This document shows, piece by piece, positions 35,889 through 47,300 of a DNA stretch of 64,000 bases (position 1 is its first letter; the number at the start of each line of letters is the position of its first letter). The notes below the pieces were generated by a model that saw only the letters and a program-made list of their open reading frames with translations, did no database searches and was not told the origin of the DNA. This DNA is from an uncultured Poribacteria bacterium (GTDB lineage Bacteria; Poribacteria; WGA-4E; PCPOR2b): assembly GCA_958296125.1 (NCBI GenBank), contig OY282444.1, positions 1,793,940-1,857,939 of the forward strand. The letters run 5' to 3'. The translations under genes and the position numbers were made by a program.

Positions 35889-36983
35889 TCATGATGCGTA
35901 CTTCTCTAGAACGGATTGATCAATCTCAATCCCCAAGCCCGGTTCCTGCGGGACGGGAACATACCCTTCGACCGCATGAATCGGCACTTTGGCGAGATCG
36001 GTACGCAGGCGGTTTTCCGTCATATCGAACTCAAACAACGAAGGGATGGGGTTTAACGCTTGTGGGGAATCTGGAATTGTTGCTTGCCAGTGCAACGTGG
36101 CAGCGAGACGGATGCTGCTTCCCCACATGTGCGGCAGTACACGGAGGTGGTTGGCACTTGCCATCGCCTCGATCTTGCGGCACTCCGTGAATCCACCCGC
36201 GATGCTAATATCGGGTTGCACGATGTCATATCCACGCTTTTGGATAAGGTCTCGGAACGCCCAGCGCCCCTGTAATCCCTCGCCGCCAGCAATTCGCATG
36301 TTGAGTGAGCGGCGAATCTCTATATAGCCCTCCACATCGTTTGTCGTGATTGGTTCCTCATACCAGAAGAGATCATTATCAGCGATTTTCTGTCCAATAT
36401 CAATTGCTGTCCCAACATCATAACCGCAGTTGGCATCAACTGCAAGGATAATCGTATCCCCAATCGCTTTCCGCACGGCGGCGACGTTTTTGACATCGTA
36501 GGCTTCCCCAAATCCGACCTTCATTTTCATGGCGGGAAACCCTTGGTCAACGTAACCTTTCGCCTCGTCCATCAAGGCTTGAGTTATGTCAGGTGCTTCT
36601 TTTTTGAAGAGCCCAGTAGCATAGGCAGGAATCCGGCTCCTGAACGCTCCACCGAGGAGGCGATAAATGGGCTGATCCAACGCTTTCCCCACAATGTCCC
36701 ACAGTGCGATGTCCACCCCACTTATAGCGGCAGTATTACTCCTGCCGCGTTGGTGCATCGCATTCCAGATGACCTCCACATCAAACGGATCTTTTCCAAT
36801 CAGGCAGAGGTCAATTGCCGCTTGCGATGGCGTACTTGCACCTTCCCCCCAACCCATAATGCCAGCATCAGTGCGAATCTCCACAATACCGGCATGCCTC
36901 GCCTTTGACCACGTGCGAGCATTTGCAAACGGCTCAACTAAGGGATAGCTGAGATTGTAGGTTTTGACTTCGATGATTTTCAT
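35889..36983 (-). CDS. Mandelate racemase/muconate lactonizing family enzyme
   Basis: A 364-residue enolase-superfamily enzyme. The catalytic Lys pair is AMKMKVGF; metal ligands are Asp in LAVDANCGYD, Glu in WYEEPIT and Glu in AGGEGLQG, all present. DIVQPDISIAGGFTECRK follows, and a late HMWGSS segment suits an acid-sugar dehydratase. ATG 36983 is preferred, as MKIIEVKTY aligns with the family start; the frame extends 19 codons upstream. It is upstream of the DUF547 gene. Confidence 0.87.
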   Translation of the reverse strand: MKIIEVKTYNLSYPLVEPFANARTWSKARHAGIVEIRTDAGIMGWGEGASTPSQAAIDLCLIGKDPFDVEVIWNAMHQRGRSNTAAISGVDIALWDIVGKALDQPIYRLLGGAFRSRIPAYATGLFKKEAPDITQALMDEAKGYVDQGFPAMKMKVGFGEAYDVKNVAAVRKAIGDTIILAVDANCGYDVGTAIDIGQKIADNDLFWYEEPITTNDVEGYIEIRRSLNMRIAGGEGLQGRWAFRDLIQKRGYDIVQPDISIAGGFTECRKIEAMASANHLRVLPHMWGSSIRLAATLHWQATIPDSPQALNPIPSLFEFDMTENRLRTDLAKVPIHAVEGYVPVPQEPGLGIEIDQSVLEKYAS

Positions 36984-37075
36984 ACTTTTCTTGATACGTA
37001 ATATATGATGGATAGACGGAATGTCGGGTAGGGGAGGCATCAGGCAGCTCGCCTCCCCTACCCGTTGAGGTTAGT

Positions 37076-40000
37076 TTACTTTAAGATCAGCATCTTGCGA
37101 GTAGCAGAGAAGTCACCGGCACTAAGGCTATAGAAGTAAATGCCACTGGCAACCTGTTCCCCGAATCGGTTTCTGCCATCCCAGTAGATAGCTTTGGCTC
37201 TCGACTCATAAACCGCTGCGGTTTGATGGCCGAGGTCAAGGATTCGCACCACTCGCCCGGTGGAATCGTAGAGGGTCAACGTAACATCGGCATCTTCTGC
37301 CAGACGATACGGAATCCACGTTTCAGGGTTGAACGGATTTGGATAGTTCCGAAGCAGTTCAGTCTCTGCCGGAATCTCATAAGCGATGAGATCTTCCATC
37401 TCAAGGATACCGCTTTTCACATCATCTACTGTAACGATATGACGCATCGGCTTGACCCCAATCAACGGATCTGGTGAATCAACGGAAATCTCAATGACAT
37501 CGCCAACTCGTGCGGCGTGAGCGTCATTGAGGTCAACAAAGGTCATATTGTATCCACCCCCGGGGCTGGAACGGACTGCTGCCGTTTCATCGGAGGTGAT
37601 CCGGCTGAGTGAAGTTTTTGTTGACAGGTTCTTCACCTTGACGCGGAATCCTTCCCTTGCGAGGCCGGTGCCTTCGTCAACAACAGCCCCGTGGACATCA
37701 AGGACCGGGGTTTGACTGTCAACCTTGTATCCAGCGAGCGCAATGGGTGCAGCCCCCGCCATCGTGTCGTTAGTCCACCCGTCCCCGGTGACCGTTGCAG
37801 AAGCATCAGCAGTCGCCGTTATGAGATATGCTGCGTCTCCCATGACGGGCCCGTCTCCGGGGTCCCCGGCTTGGCTGATGGCTTGGAAGTTGCCGTCGAT
37901 TGAAACAATGATGTTTGCGACACTCCCACCGAACAGCGTTATGAGGTCGCTGATATTGGTTACGCTTGCATCGTTGAGGGGCAGCCCGACGAGGTTCTGG
38001 CCCGCATTGAGGTTAATGGTGCCATCCTCCCACGCCTCACCGGTGAAGGTGACCGTTGTGTCGGCGGTCATCGAGAGGATGATACCCAGGTCGGCGGTAA
38101 TCGGCACGGCATCGCTGCGGCTATTCCACGAACTGCCATCATAGATGGTGGCGAGCGTGGCAGCATCGCCAAGCATCTCGCGGAGATCGCCCACAGTGTC
38201 GAGGCCTTCAACCTTGAGTGGCACGTGGAACAAGCTGACCCCTGCCGGTATCATCGAAGTGTATTCGAGGCTGTTTTGTAACATAACCATTGCAGAGGCC
38301 ATGCCACTATTGCCGGCAGCATCCATCGCTGTCACCGTGATGGTTTGCATACCGTTCATCGCTTCGTTATCTGCACTGATAGTCACTTCAGCACTGTAAA
38401 CATCCTCTGCCATAGTCAGTGCGACTGTCATTTGCGTTGAATCCAGCATTGAGACATCCGCCACAACCGAAGCAATCGCTCCGGCATCTGTAACGGTAGC
38501 CGTAATCATCACCATCTCCCCGTTTGAAACGGTATCAGGCGATGCGGTTACTGTTACCGCCGGTGCCATTGTGTCAACGGTCAACATCCCCGCAGACAAG
38601 CCCGAACCTGTTTCCGTGAGCGTAACCGTTACCTCATGGACTCCATCGTGTAGGTCCGCAACGGCTGTATAGGTGCCGGTATAGGTCCCTTCAGGCGACT
38701 CGGTCATTGCGGCTCCAGTCACAATCGAACCGATCGAAAAGGTTAGCATCTGACTTGCGGTGCCGGTGGCGTTGATCGTTACGATATCCCCCGTCTTCGC
38801 CATAGTTGTATCAATCGAAGCGGTTAGAAGGGTTATCATATCGGTCGTAACCGTCACTGCATGCGCTGCCGGTGTTAGGTTCGGCGCGCTCGCGGTGATC
38901 GTCGCTGCCCCAACGGTCGAATCCATGTAGTAGACCATCGCTGAAACATCACCGGTAGGAATAGTCACGGTGATGGCTTCGGTCCCTGCCGCCTCAGCGG
39001 TCTCAGCGAAGGTGCCGGCTGAAGTTGAGGTCAGGGTGACATCTACATCGGTCCCCATCGCGGTCTCATTGCCATCAGCATCTCGCAGCCCAACCGTGAT
39101 CGCCAGCGGCATTGCCCCGGCATCGGCAGAAACGGCACCGGCACTGCTCAACGAAAGCTGGCTCGGTGTGGAGTCTTGGACTCTAACCTGAACGTCGGCT
39201 ACAATCGGCTCGCCATCAAACAGAATCTTGAACGGCGTAACTTCACGATTCGCAGGCGCGTCGGCATTCTCATAGGTGAAGATAATCTCATCACCCGCTT
39301 CCACCTCAAGCCCCCCTAGTTTCACGCGGGCAACCATATCCCGGCCGACGGGGTCCAATTTTTCCACACTCACCGTCGTCGAGGCACCTTGGTGCCTGTG
39401 CACCACGGTGTAGGTCCCTTTGTCCTCCTCTGAAGCGGCAGCACTGTTGGGTGTTGTCCACGGAGCAGGAACTTGAACTCGGAACTCACGGGGCGCGTCA
39501 ATGATACCGACAGCGGTGTAGGTAAACGTAAGATCCACCCCCGTCGCACCTGCTTGGACAATCTTCGGTGTAACGGTCCCTGAACCGGAACCCGGTCTCG
39601 CTTCGCCGATATCAACGGTAAGCATTGTCGTCTCGCCGGAGACATTGACATACGAATCGGCTGCGTCACCGCCGTGAACTGCAACGGCAAATGCAACACC
39701 CGTCCCTGCGGCAGGCTGCACATCACCTGTGTAGACAAACGTCACGGTCCCGTTGGCACTCAGATTGACACCCTCAACGATGACCATTTGGCCATCAAAG
39801 GTGGGCGAAAATGCAGGTGTTACCGTTACCGTCTCCGCACTCGGCGCAGACCAGCCAGCGGGGATGGCCAATCGAACCTTGCCCCCAATCATTTGACCCG
39901 CCGCAGTGTAGGTGACGGTCAGCTCACGATCGGTATCCCCGGTATGGAGTGCCGCATCGCCATCGGTTACGGCAAGGACTGCTTTACCTTTCCCACTCGC

Positions 40001-43000
40001 TTGTGGATTGACCGTTATCGTCGGTTGCGTGCGTAGCGGTGCAAGGTTACCACCTTGATGTCCCCGAATCGCAACCCGAAACGCATCGGTGCCTGTTGTA
40101 GCGGAGGCTACCGCACGCCCGGTGCCGGTCGCACCATAGGTGATTTTGATAGTATTGGTTTTGTCAAGCGAAAAGATAGGCACGTTCACAGAGAACTTAT
40201 TATCGTCTGTGGCGGAGCCAAGCCCAACACCTTCCACTTCGGTATACCCCGGCTCGCCAACCTCTTCAACTTGGGGTTTACTCCAGCTCGATGGCACGGT
40301 AATTTTCAACTCCCCATCTTCAATGGTCTGGCTCGGGGTGTAGGTAAATACCAATTTCACATCGTCCGCAGCTGCACGAACCGTTGTCGTATCAACTGCC
40401 ACGGTTCCGGTGCCGTCCAATGCACTGGTTACTTTGATTTGTAGGACACCGGGCTTATCTTTATAAATCTTCCCCGTCTTGTCAGGGTTTCTTAGCTTCT
40501 CCCGGTCCTTGTGCTCCAAATCACTGGTAATGAGGGCGAAAACGCCGTCCCCACCCCCATCGGATTTAATCGTGAAGTCGGCGGTCCCAACAACGTCCTG
40601 AACCTCTGCACCGACATCGGCACCGGTCCCACCGCCATAGATAAATCGGAAACTTCCACCTTTGGCGAGCTTATCAATCGTTGCGATCACGAGGCTGTTG
40701 CCGATTTCCAATGAGGAGACCCCCGAACCGCGCGTCGTTATGTAATTCCGCTTTTGAGGGTCATTCTGCAGCGAACCCCAACCCGATGGAAGCTCGAGGC
40801 TTACCGCGCCCCCGTCCATCGTGCCTGCCGCTGTGAACGTCACCTCTAGTGCCCGATGACTACTGCCCGCCTCGATTGAGGCCGGTGATAGCACCGCAGT
40901 CCCCTTACCATCGCTGATATTGCCCAGCGTGACCGTAACCGTCCCGGCCGTCCGGGTGCTCGCACCTGAGGAGGTTCTAAATGTGCCGGTTACTTTGACA
41001 TCAGCGGCAACATGATGTAACACCGCTGCCTTGCCATCATCAGCCGTGCTACCATATCTAATCGTGACGAACTCACCGACATCCAGCTGCCCAACCGCAA
41101 CGGTGATCGTCCGACCGGAGACCGTGATCTCATCGTTCCCAACGCTCCCCGTGCCTCCGCTCTTTTTCGCTTGGCCATCGACTGCTATCCGGCCCGCCAC
41201 CCCTTTCGTCTTCGTCGGTGCACTGCCCAACGCGGACGGGATGGTCAACCGAACCAAGCCACCCCTTATCGGTGTCGATTCCGCTGTAAACTTGAAATCG
41301 ATGGTGGCATCACTGCCGGCATCGAACGTGCTGGGGCCATCGATTGCAAATGTTATCGCATCCCCCGATGTCTTTACAACGGAGAGGGTCGGTGCCTCAT
41401 TCACATCTGTGGTGGTCGGATCGTCCACAAGTTTCGCTGTCGAACCTCCAACCGTCACCGTCCAGGGATACTCGTTCGCTTCGGCTACGATGTTGACCCT
41501 GCGGATTCTCGCCGTTACCGTTTTCCCCTTCTTAACGGTGATACCTGTCCAAGTTATCGTCGTAGCAGTTACCCCTAAACTATCTGACTCCGAACCGGTG
41601 ACATACCCGTAGGCAGCAGAGTTGTCGTCCTGGAGCACCTGATCGGCATCGGGATCTATGACAATCCCGGTCGGAGTAATCACGATCGTTGTGTTGGTAA
41701 GATCGGTATACGCGGTATACGTTAGGGTGATATCGCGACGCTGCGAACCCGCCTCCACTGAAACCGGCGACAGATCCACCTTACCAGAACCGGCACTGTT
41801 AATTATCACCCCGCCCTCGATCACCGCTCCATCCGCCCCGGTTGGTTCTGTTGTGATGTGTACCACGAAAGCACTTCGATTAATATTATCAGGATCAGCA
41901 GAACGAGTAAAAGCATTATCGGGAATCGCGGTGTCGCGAGTATAGGAGACGATAACTTGCTGTCCTATATCTATCTTAGTCATGGGGATCGTTATGAAGT
42001 CCCCCTCATTACCGATGATGTTGATATTAGCCTCAGGGGTTACCGTAGGATCACCAATAGTTGCCCCGCCCCTTTGTCTCACATAAACTTGCTTTGACGA
42101 GGTATCACCAACATCCGCTTCTGCAATGCCATCGTCATCCGGTTGGAGAGTGTTCGGTATATATATTATTAGATCCCGACCATACATCGGCCCAGGGGCC
42201 GTAAAGGTAATGTCAAAGGAAATCTTTGCCTCGCCCGGGAAGACTCGCCCCGGTTTAATCACAACCTTTCTTTCGAGGGGGTCTCGATCGTTATCCTTAT
42301 CTCCTATGATATTGCCAACCCTGACTACTGGTAGAACCGATAACAGATTCAGAACACGGTCCCTGGGAGCCTCACTGCATTGGAATGGATAGCCAAAATA
42401 CATGACATCATCGGCAGTATTGGTGGTCCCCCGCTTGTCCGTGCTAGGCAGACTCCTAGGGATAGCGGCAGTCACATCACCCAATCGAATGATGAGGGCT
42501 TGATTAGGAATATCCCTCCCGGAACCCCAAGCTGAACCGAGGGTGACGGTTATCCGCTGGTCCGCTGTAAAGTCTACATTTGTCACGCTGTTATTATCTG
42601 CGAGGTTAGCACCTCTGGTGACAGTGCCATCTTCATCCGTTGCGTATATCACGGTCCCATTATCAGCCTTAACGGACAGGAACTTGTTAGAAACCTTCCA
42701 ACCCGGTGGTATCGCAATCCGAAACCGACCGCCAATTAGGTTTTCAGTCGTTGGCAGGTAGGTAAATTCCAGAACATTGCGAACACTGCCCGCAGCAAGA
42801 GGGGGAGGATCATTCATAAGCATCGCGGGGACCGTGACGGCCGAGGTGGCATCAGAGCGGTGCCCCCATTTTACCCCTACAGATCTTCCTGCTTCTGATT
42901 TGCTGATGTTTAAAGCATAGCTGCCCCCACTGGCCGGTCTCGGAGGCTCAAAGTCGCTCCCGTTTTTGACCTCGATAGTGAATGTATACCCAGTTGTCAC

Positions 43001-43954
43001 GCTAGGGGTAGGGACAACTGCCTTAAAGACTATGTAATAGCTACCAGCCGCCGCAGTTTGAGTGCTTTCCGCTTTGATCACACCATCCAAGGCTTGTGTT
43101 AGATCCGGAAGTGAAACATTTGCCCCTGTGATAGTCCCCCCCAGGGCAGTGTCATCCGGGGCCGCATTCGTAGTAAAGACATAGCCATTTATGCCCGTTA
43201 CAGTGCCATCCTCCGGATTCGGATCCACTATCTCGAACCCGTCTGGGACATCAACACTCAACCCATCATTGCTAGTAGTTCCAATCCATGCCATCTTAAC
43301 GGCTACCGTGTAAGTGCGACCGGCACCCCCCTCCACATCAGCCTTACTGGCGACCGAGGAGCCATCAGCTGAAAAAAAGTGGAACGATATCGATTGATCC
43401 GTCGGGGCGATGTTTAAAACATAGCTGCCCGCACTGGACGGGTTCGGAGCCCCAAAATTGCCGCCAGCACCGCCGCTTTTGACCGTGGAAGTGAATGTAT
43501 AACTAGTTGTCACGCTAGGGTCAGGGAAAACTGCCTTAAAGACTATGTAATAGCTACCAGACGCCGCAGTTTGAATATCGTCTATTGTGACCGTGCCATT
43601 CGAGGCTCGGGCTATACGTAGATGTCTACCATTTGCCGTTGGGAAAGTCCCCCCCAGGGCAGTGTCAGCCGGGGCCGACCGCGAAGTAAAGACATAGCCA
43701 TTTATTCCCGTTTCTGCTCCACTCCCATCCGGATCCACTATCGTGAACTCGTCTGGGACATCAACACGAAGCCCATCATTGTTAGTAGTTCCAGACCATA
43801 CCAGCTTAACGGCTACCGTGTAAGTGCGACCGGCACCACCCCCCTCCACATCAGTCTTAGTGAAGGCCGAGGAGCCATCCTCTGAAAAAAAGTGGAACGT
43901 TATCGTTTCAGTCGGCGCGGCCTCGTCAATGAACAAGCCCGCAACCAACATCAA
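37076..43954 (-). CDS. Giant modular surface protein A, out-of-frame start (phase OFF)
   Basis: A 2292-codon frame, minus strand. Two head repeats of about 160 residues start at about 18 and 190 (xITFHFF/ISFHFF...). The body (about 380-1590) is a row of Ig-like beta domains marked by EAGSxxRxxxVTFTAAG and (I/V)PSGWG-like motifs. Two more Ig-like units follow (about 1590-1890), then a VPLKVEGLDTVGDLREMLGD domain, and a C-terminal sorting-type domain (2199-2292) with NYPNPFNPETWIPY and ending SATRKMLILK. The ATG corresponding to gene B's start (44167-44169) is out of frame: the 16-unit repeat sends it to a TAA just after the array. TTG 43954 or ATG 43951 is only the first in-frame internal start and splits the signal peptide. 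With 14 or 17 units the gene would read MIE...signal peptide. Confidence 0.88.
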   Translation of the reverse strand: MMLVAGLFIDEAAPTETITFHFFSEDGSSAFTKTDVEGGGAGRTYTVAVKLVWSGTTNNDGLRVDVPDEFTIVDPDGSGAETGINGYVFTSRSAPADTALGGTFPTANGRHLRIARASNGTVTIDDIQTAASGSYYIVFKAVFPDPSVTTSYTFTSTVKSGGAGGNFGAPNPSSAGSYVLNIAPTDQSISFHFFSADGSSVASKADVEGGAGRTYTVAVKMAWIGTTSNDGLSVDVPDGFEIVDPNPEDGTVTGINGYVFTTNAAPDDTALGGTITGANVSLPDLTQALDGVIKAESTQTAAAGSYYIVFKAVVPTPSVTTGYTFTIEVKNGSDFEPPRPASGGSYALNISKSEAGRSVGVKWGHRSDATSAVTVPAMLMNDPPPLAAGSVRNVLEFTYLPTTENLIGGRFRIAIPPGWKVSNKFLSVKADNGTVIYATDEDGTVTRGANLADNNSVTNVDFTADQRITVTLGSAWGSGRDIPNQALIIRLGDVTAAIPRSLPSTDKRGTTNTADDVMYFGYPFQCSEAPRDRVLNLLSVLPVVRVGNIIGDKDNDRDPLERKVVIKPGRVFPGEAKISFDITFTAPGPMYGRDLIIYIPNTLQPDDDGIAEADVGDTSSKQVYVRQRGGATIGDPTVTPEANINIIGNEGDFITIPMTKIDIGQQVIVSYTRDTAIPDNAFTRSADPDNINRSAFVVHITTEPTGADGAVIEGGVIINSAGSGKVDLSPVSVEAGSQRRDITLTYTAYTDLTNTTIVITPTGIVIDPDADQVLQDDNSAAYGYVTGSESDSLGVTATTITWTGITVKKGKTVTARIRRVNIVAEANEYPWTVTVGGSTAKLVDDPTTTDVNEAPTLSVVKTSGDAITFAIDGPSTFDAGSDATIDFKFTAESTPIRGGLVRLTIPSALGSAPTKTKGVAGRIAVDGQAKKSGGTGSVGNDEITVSGRTITVAVGQLDVGEFVTIRYGSTADDGKAAVLHHVAADVKVTGTFRTSSGASTRTAGTVTVTLGNISDGKGTAVLSPASIEAGSSHRALEVTFTAAGTMDGGAVSLELPSGWGSLQNDPQKRNYITTRGSGVSSLEIGNSLVIATIDKLAKGGSFRFIYGGGTGADVGAEVQDVVGTADFTIKSDGGGDGVFALITSDLEHKDREKLRNPDKTGKIYKDKPGVLQIKVTSALDGTGTVAVDTTTVRAAADDVKLVFTYTPSQTIEDGELKITVPSSWSKPQVEEVGEPGYTEVEGVGLGSATDDNKFSVNVPIFSLDKTNTIKITYGATGTGRAVASATTGTDAFRVAIRGHQGGNLAPLRTQPTITVNPQASGKGKAVLAVTDGDAALHTGDTDRELTVTYTAAGQMIGGKVRLAIPAGWSAPSAETVTVTPAFSPTFDGQMVIVEGVNLSANGTVTFVYTGDVQPAAGTGVAFAVAVHGGDAADSYVNVSGETTMLTVDIGEARPGSGSGTVTPKIVQAGATGVDLTFTYTAVGIIDAPREFRVQVPAPWTTPNSAAASEEDKGTYTVVHRHQGASTTVSVEKLDPVGRDMVARVKLGGLEVEAGDEIIFTYENADAPANREVTPFKILFDGEPIVADVQVRVQDSTPSQLSLSSAGAVSADAGAMPLAITVGLRDADGNETAMGTDVDVTLTSTSAGTFAETAEAAGTEAITVTIPTGDVSAMVYYMDSTVGAATITASAPNLTPAAHAVTVTTDMITLLTASIDTTMAKTGDIVTINATGTASQMLTFSIGSIVTGAAMTESPEGTYTGTYTAVADLHDGVHEVTVTLTETGSGLSAGMLTVDTMAPAVTVTASPDTVSNGEMVMITATVTDAGAIASVVADVSMLDSTQMTVALTMAEDVYSAEVTISADNEAMNGMQTITVTAMDAAGNSGMASAMVMLQNSLEYTSMIPAGVSLFHVPLKVEGLDTVGDLREMLGDAATLATIYDGSSWNSRSDAVPITADLGIILSMTADTTVTFTGEAWEDGTINLNAGQNLVGLPLNDASVTNISDLITLFGGSVANIIVSIDGNFQAISQAGDPGDGPVMGDAAYLITATADASATVTGDGWTNDTMAGAAPIALAGYKVDSQTPVLDVHGAVVDEGTGLAREGFRVKVKNLSTKTSLSRITSDETAAVRSSPGGGYNMTFVDLNDAHAARVGDVIEISVDSPDPLIGVKPMRHIVTVDDVKSGILEMEDLIAYEIPAETELLRNYPNPFNPETWIPYRLAEDADVTLTLYDSTGRVVRILDLGHQTAAVYESRAKAIYWDGRNRFGEQVASGIYFYSLSAGDFSATRKMLILK

Positions 43955-44160
43955 ACTGATAACTAAAAATACGCCGCTTTTACGTTTTTGGATTAATGGG
44001 CTTTGAGTGGCTTTGAGTGGCTTTGAGTGGCTTTGAGTGGCTTTGAGTGGCTTTGAGTGGCTTTGAGTGGCTTTGAGTGGCTTTGAGTGGCTTTGAGTGG
44101 CTTTGAGTGGCTTTGAGTGGCTTTGAGTGGCTTTGAGTGGCTTTGAGTGGCTTTGAGTAG
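43955..44160 (-). other. Out-of-frame leader and signal-peptide start of surface protein A
   Basis: Bases 43955-44000 encode, in the frame of gene A, SPLIQKRKSGVFLVISL, which matches SPLTQQHKRCVFLVISL of gene B and continues into the signal peptide. The decamer array 44001-44160 lies upstream. In the frame of the ATG at 44169 the sequence reads KATQSHSKPL units and stops at TAA; a second frame opened by TTG 44165 stops at TAA 43980-43982. No start codon occurs in the required frame. Confidence 0.75.
44001..44160 (-). repeat. 10-bp tandem repeat, 16 units
   Basis: Fifteen perfect copies of CCACTCAAAG (minus strand) plus one degenerate copy (CTACTCAAAG) next to the start codon. 160 bases is 53 codons plus one base, which puts the ATG at 44169 out of frame with gene A. 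The unit is open in all three frames and encodes the same cyclic peptide, PLKATQSHSK, in each. Confidence 0.97.
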
Positions 44161-44311
44161 TTCAATCATCGTTCTCCTAAAATAAAAACCCTTTCGGGTA
44201 AAATGCTAGAATGGAGACAGGGGGGCACCTGCATAGAACGGTCAACTGACCAAAGTCAATCCCATACAGGTAGTTCCCACAACTTGCCCTGTCAAAACTA
44301 AGAAACAATTA
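44161..44311 (-). promoter_or_regulatory. Duplicated upstream region of surface protein A
   Basis: These 151 bases match 51177-51327 with only two mismatches. On the minus strand they hold TTGACA with a weak -10, an alternative TTGACT-18-TATGCA pair, a perfect GGTCAACTGACC-type palindrome, a small ACCC-GAAA-GGGT hairpin followed by a T-rich run, and AGGAG before ATG. It begins only 7 bases after the stop of gene B. Confidence 0.55.
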
Positions 44312-44318
44312 GCTGATG

Positions 44319-47300
44319 TTACTTTAGAATCAGCATCTTACGGGTGGCAGAGAAGTCACCGGCACTAAGGCTGTAGAAGTAAATGCCACTAGCAACCTGT
44401 TCCCCGAATCGGTTTCTGCCATCCCAGTAGATAGCTTTGGCTCTCGACTCATAAACCGCTGCGGTTTGATGGCCGAGATCAAGGGTTCTCACCACCCGCC
44501 CGGTAGAATCGTAGAGGGTCAACGTAACATCGGCATCTTCTGCCAGACGATACGGAATCCACGTTTCTGGGTTGAACGGATTTGGATAGTTCCGAAGCAG
44601 CTCGGTCTCTGCCGGAATCTCATAAGCGATGAGGTCTTCTATCTCAAGGATACTGCTTTTCACATCATCTACTGTAACGATGTGGCGCATCGGCTTAACC
44701 CCAATCAACGGATCTGGTGAATCAACGGAAATCTCAATGACATCGCCGACCCGTGCGGCATGAGCGTCATTAAGGTCAACAAAGGTCATATTGTATCCGA
44801 TCGCTGCCGTTTCATCGGAGGTGATCCGACTGAGTGAAGATTTTGTTGATAGGTTCTTCACCTTGACGCGGAAGCCTTCCCTTGCGAGTCCAGTGACTTC
44901 GTCAACAACAGCCCCGCGGACATCAAGGACCGGGGTTTGACCGTCAACCTTGTATCCAGCGAGCGCAATAGGTGCAGCCCCCGCCATCGTGTTGTTAGTC
45001 CACCCGTCCCCGGTGAGCGTTGCAGAAGCATCAGCAGTTGCCGTTATGAGATATGCTGCGTCCCCCATGACAGGCCCGTCTCCGGGATCCCCGGCTTGGC
45101 TGATGGCTTGGAAGTTACCGTCGGTTGAAACAATGATGTTTGCGACACTCCCATCAAACAGCGTTATGATGTCGCTGATATTGGTCACGCTCGCATCGTT
45201 GAGAGGCAGCCCGACAAGGTTCTGTCCCGCTTGGAGATTGATGGTGCCATCGTCCCACGCATCGCCGGTGAAGGTGACCGTTGTGTCAGCGGTCATCGAA
45301 AGGACAATCCCCAGGTCAGCGGTTATCGGCACGTCCCCGCTGCGACTATTCCACGAATTGCCATCATAGATGGTGGCGAGCGTGGCAGCATCGCCAAGCA
45401 TCTCGCGGAGATCGCCCACGGTGTCGAGGCCTTCGACTTTAAGTGGCACGTGGAACAAGCTAACCCCTGCCGGTATCATCGAAGTATATTCGAGACTATT
45501 TTGTAACATAACCGTTGCAGAGGCCATGCCACTATTACCGGCGGCATCCATCGCTGTCACCGTGATGGTTTGCATACCGTTCATCGCTTCGTTATCTGCA
45601 CTGATGGTTACTTCAGCACTGTAAGCACCATCTGAAGCGTCATCTGCCATGGTCAGTGCGACCGTCGTTTGCGTTGAATCCAGCATTGAGACATCCGCCA
45701 TCACCGAAGCAATCGCTCCAGCATCTGTAACCGTAGCCGTGATCGTCACCATCTCCTCGTTTGCAACGGCGTCAGGAGATGCGGCAACCGTTACCGCCGG
45801 TGCCATCGTGTCAACGGTCAACATCCCCGCAGACAGGCTCGAACCTGTTTCCGTAAGCGTAACCGTGACCTCATGGATTCCATCGTGTAGGTCCGCAACG
45901 GCTGTATAGCTGCCGGTATAGGTCCCTTCAGGTGACTCGGTCATTGATGCCCCAGTCACAATCGAACCGATCGAGAAGGTTAGCATCTGATTCGCGGTGC
46001 CGGTGGCGGTGACCGTTACAGTGTCCCCCACCTTCGCCATCGTTGTATCAATCGAAGCGGTTAGAAGGGTTATCATATCGCTCGTGACCGTCACCTCATG
46101 CGTTGCCGGTGTCAGGTTCGGCGCGGTCGCGGTGACCGTCGCTGCCCCAACCGTCGAATCATGGTAGTAAACCATCGCTGCAACATCACCTGTGGGGATA
46201 GTCACAGTAATGGCTTCGGTCCCCGTCGCCTCAGCGGTCTCAGAGAAAATGCCGGCTGAGCTTGAGGTGAGGGTAACATCTACATCGGTCCCCATCGCGG
46301 TCTCATTGCCATTAGCATCTTGCAGCCCAACCGTGATCGCCAGTGGCATCGCCCCGGCATCAGCGGAAACGGCACCGGCACTGCTCAGCGAAAGCTGGCT
46401 CGGTGTGGAGTCTTGGACTCTAACCTGAACGTCGGATGCAACCAGCTTGCCATCAAACAGGATCTTGAACGGCGTAACTTCACGATTCGCAGGCGCGTCG
46501 GCATTCTCGTAGGTGAAAATAATTTTATCACCTGCTTCTACCTCAAGCCCACCCAACTTCACGCGGGCAACCATATCCCGGCCGACAGGGTCCAATTTTT
46601 CCACACTCACCGTCGTCGCGGCACCCCTGTGCCTGTGCACCACGGTGTAGGTTCCCTTGTCCTCCTCTGAAGTGGCAGCATTGTTGGGTGCCGTCCACGG
46701 CGCAGGAACTTGAACTCGGAACTCACGGGGCGCGTCAATGATGCCGACAGCGGTGTAGGTAAACGTCAGGTCCACCCCCGTCGCACCCGCTTGGACAATC
46801 CGCGGTGTAACGGTCCCTGAACCGGAGCCCGGTCTCGCCTCTGCAACATCAACGGTGAGCATTGTCGCGTCGCCTGAGACATCAGCATACGAATCGGCTG
46901 CGTCACCACCGTGAACCGCAACGGCAAAGGTAACACCCGTCCCCGCAGTCGGCTGCACATCACCGGTGTAGACAAACGTCACGGTCCCGTTGGCACTCAA
47001 ATTCACACCCTCAACGATGATCATTTGACCGTCAAAGGTGGACGAAAACGCAGGTGTTACCGTCACCGTCTCCGCACTCGGCGCAGACCAACCAGCGGGG
47101 ATGGTCAACCGAACCTTGCCCCCAATCATTTGACCCGCCGCAGTGTAGGTGACGGTCAACTCGCGGTCAGTATCCCCGGTATGGAGCGCCGCATCGCCAT
47201 CGGTCACGGCAAGGACTGCTTTACCTTTCCCACTCGCCTGTGGGTTGACCGTTATCGTCGGTTGCGTGCGGATCGGTGCAAAGTTGCCACCTTCATGCCC

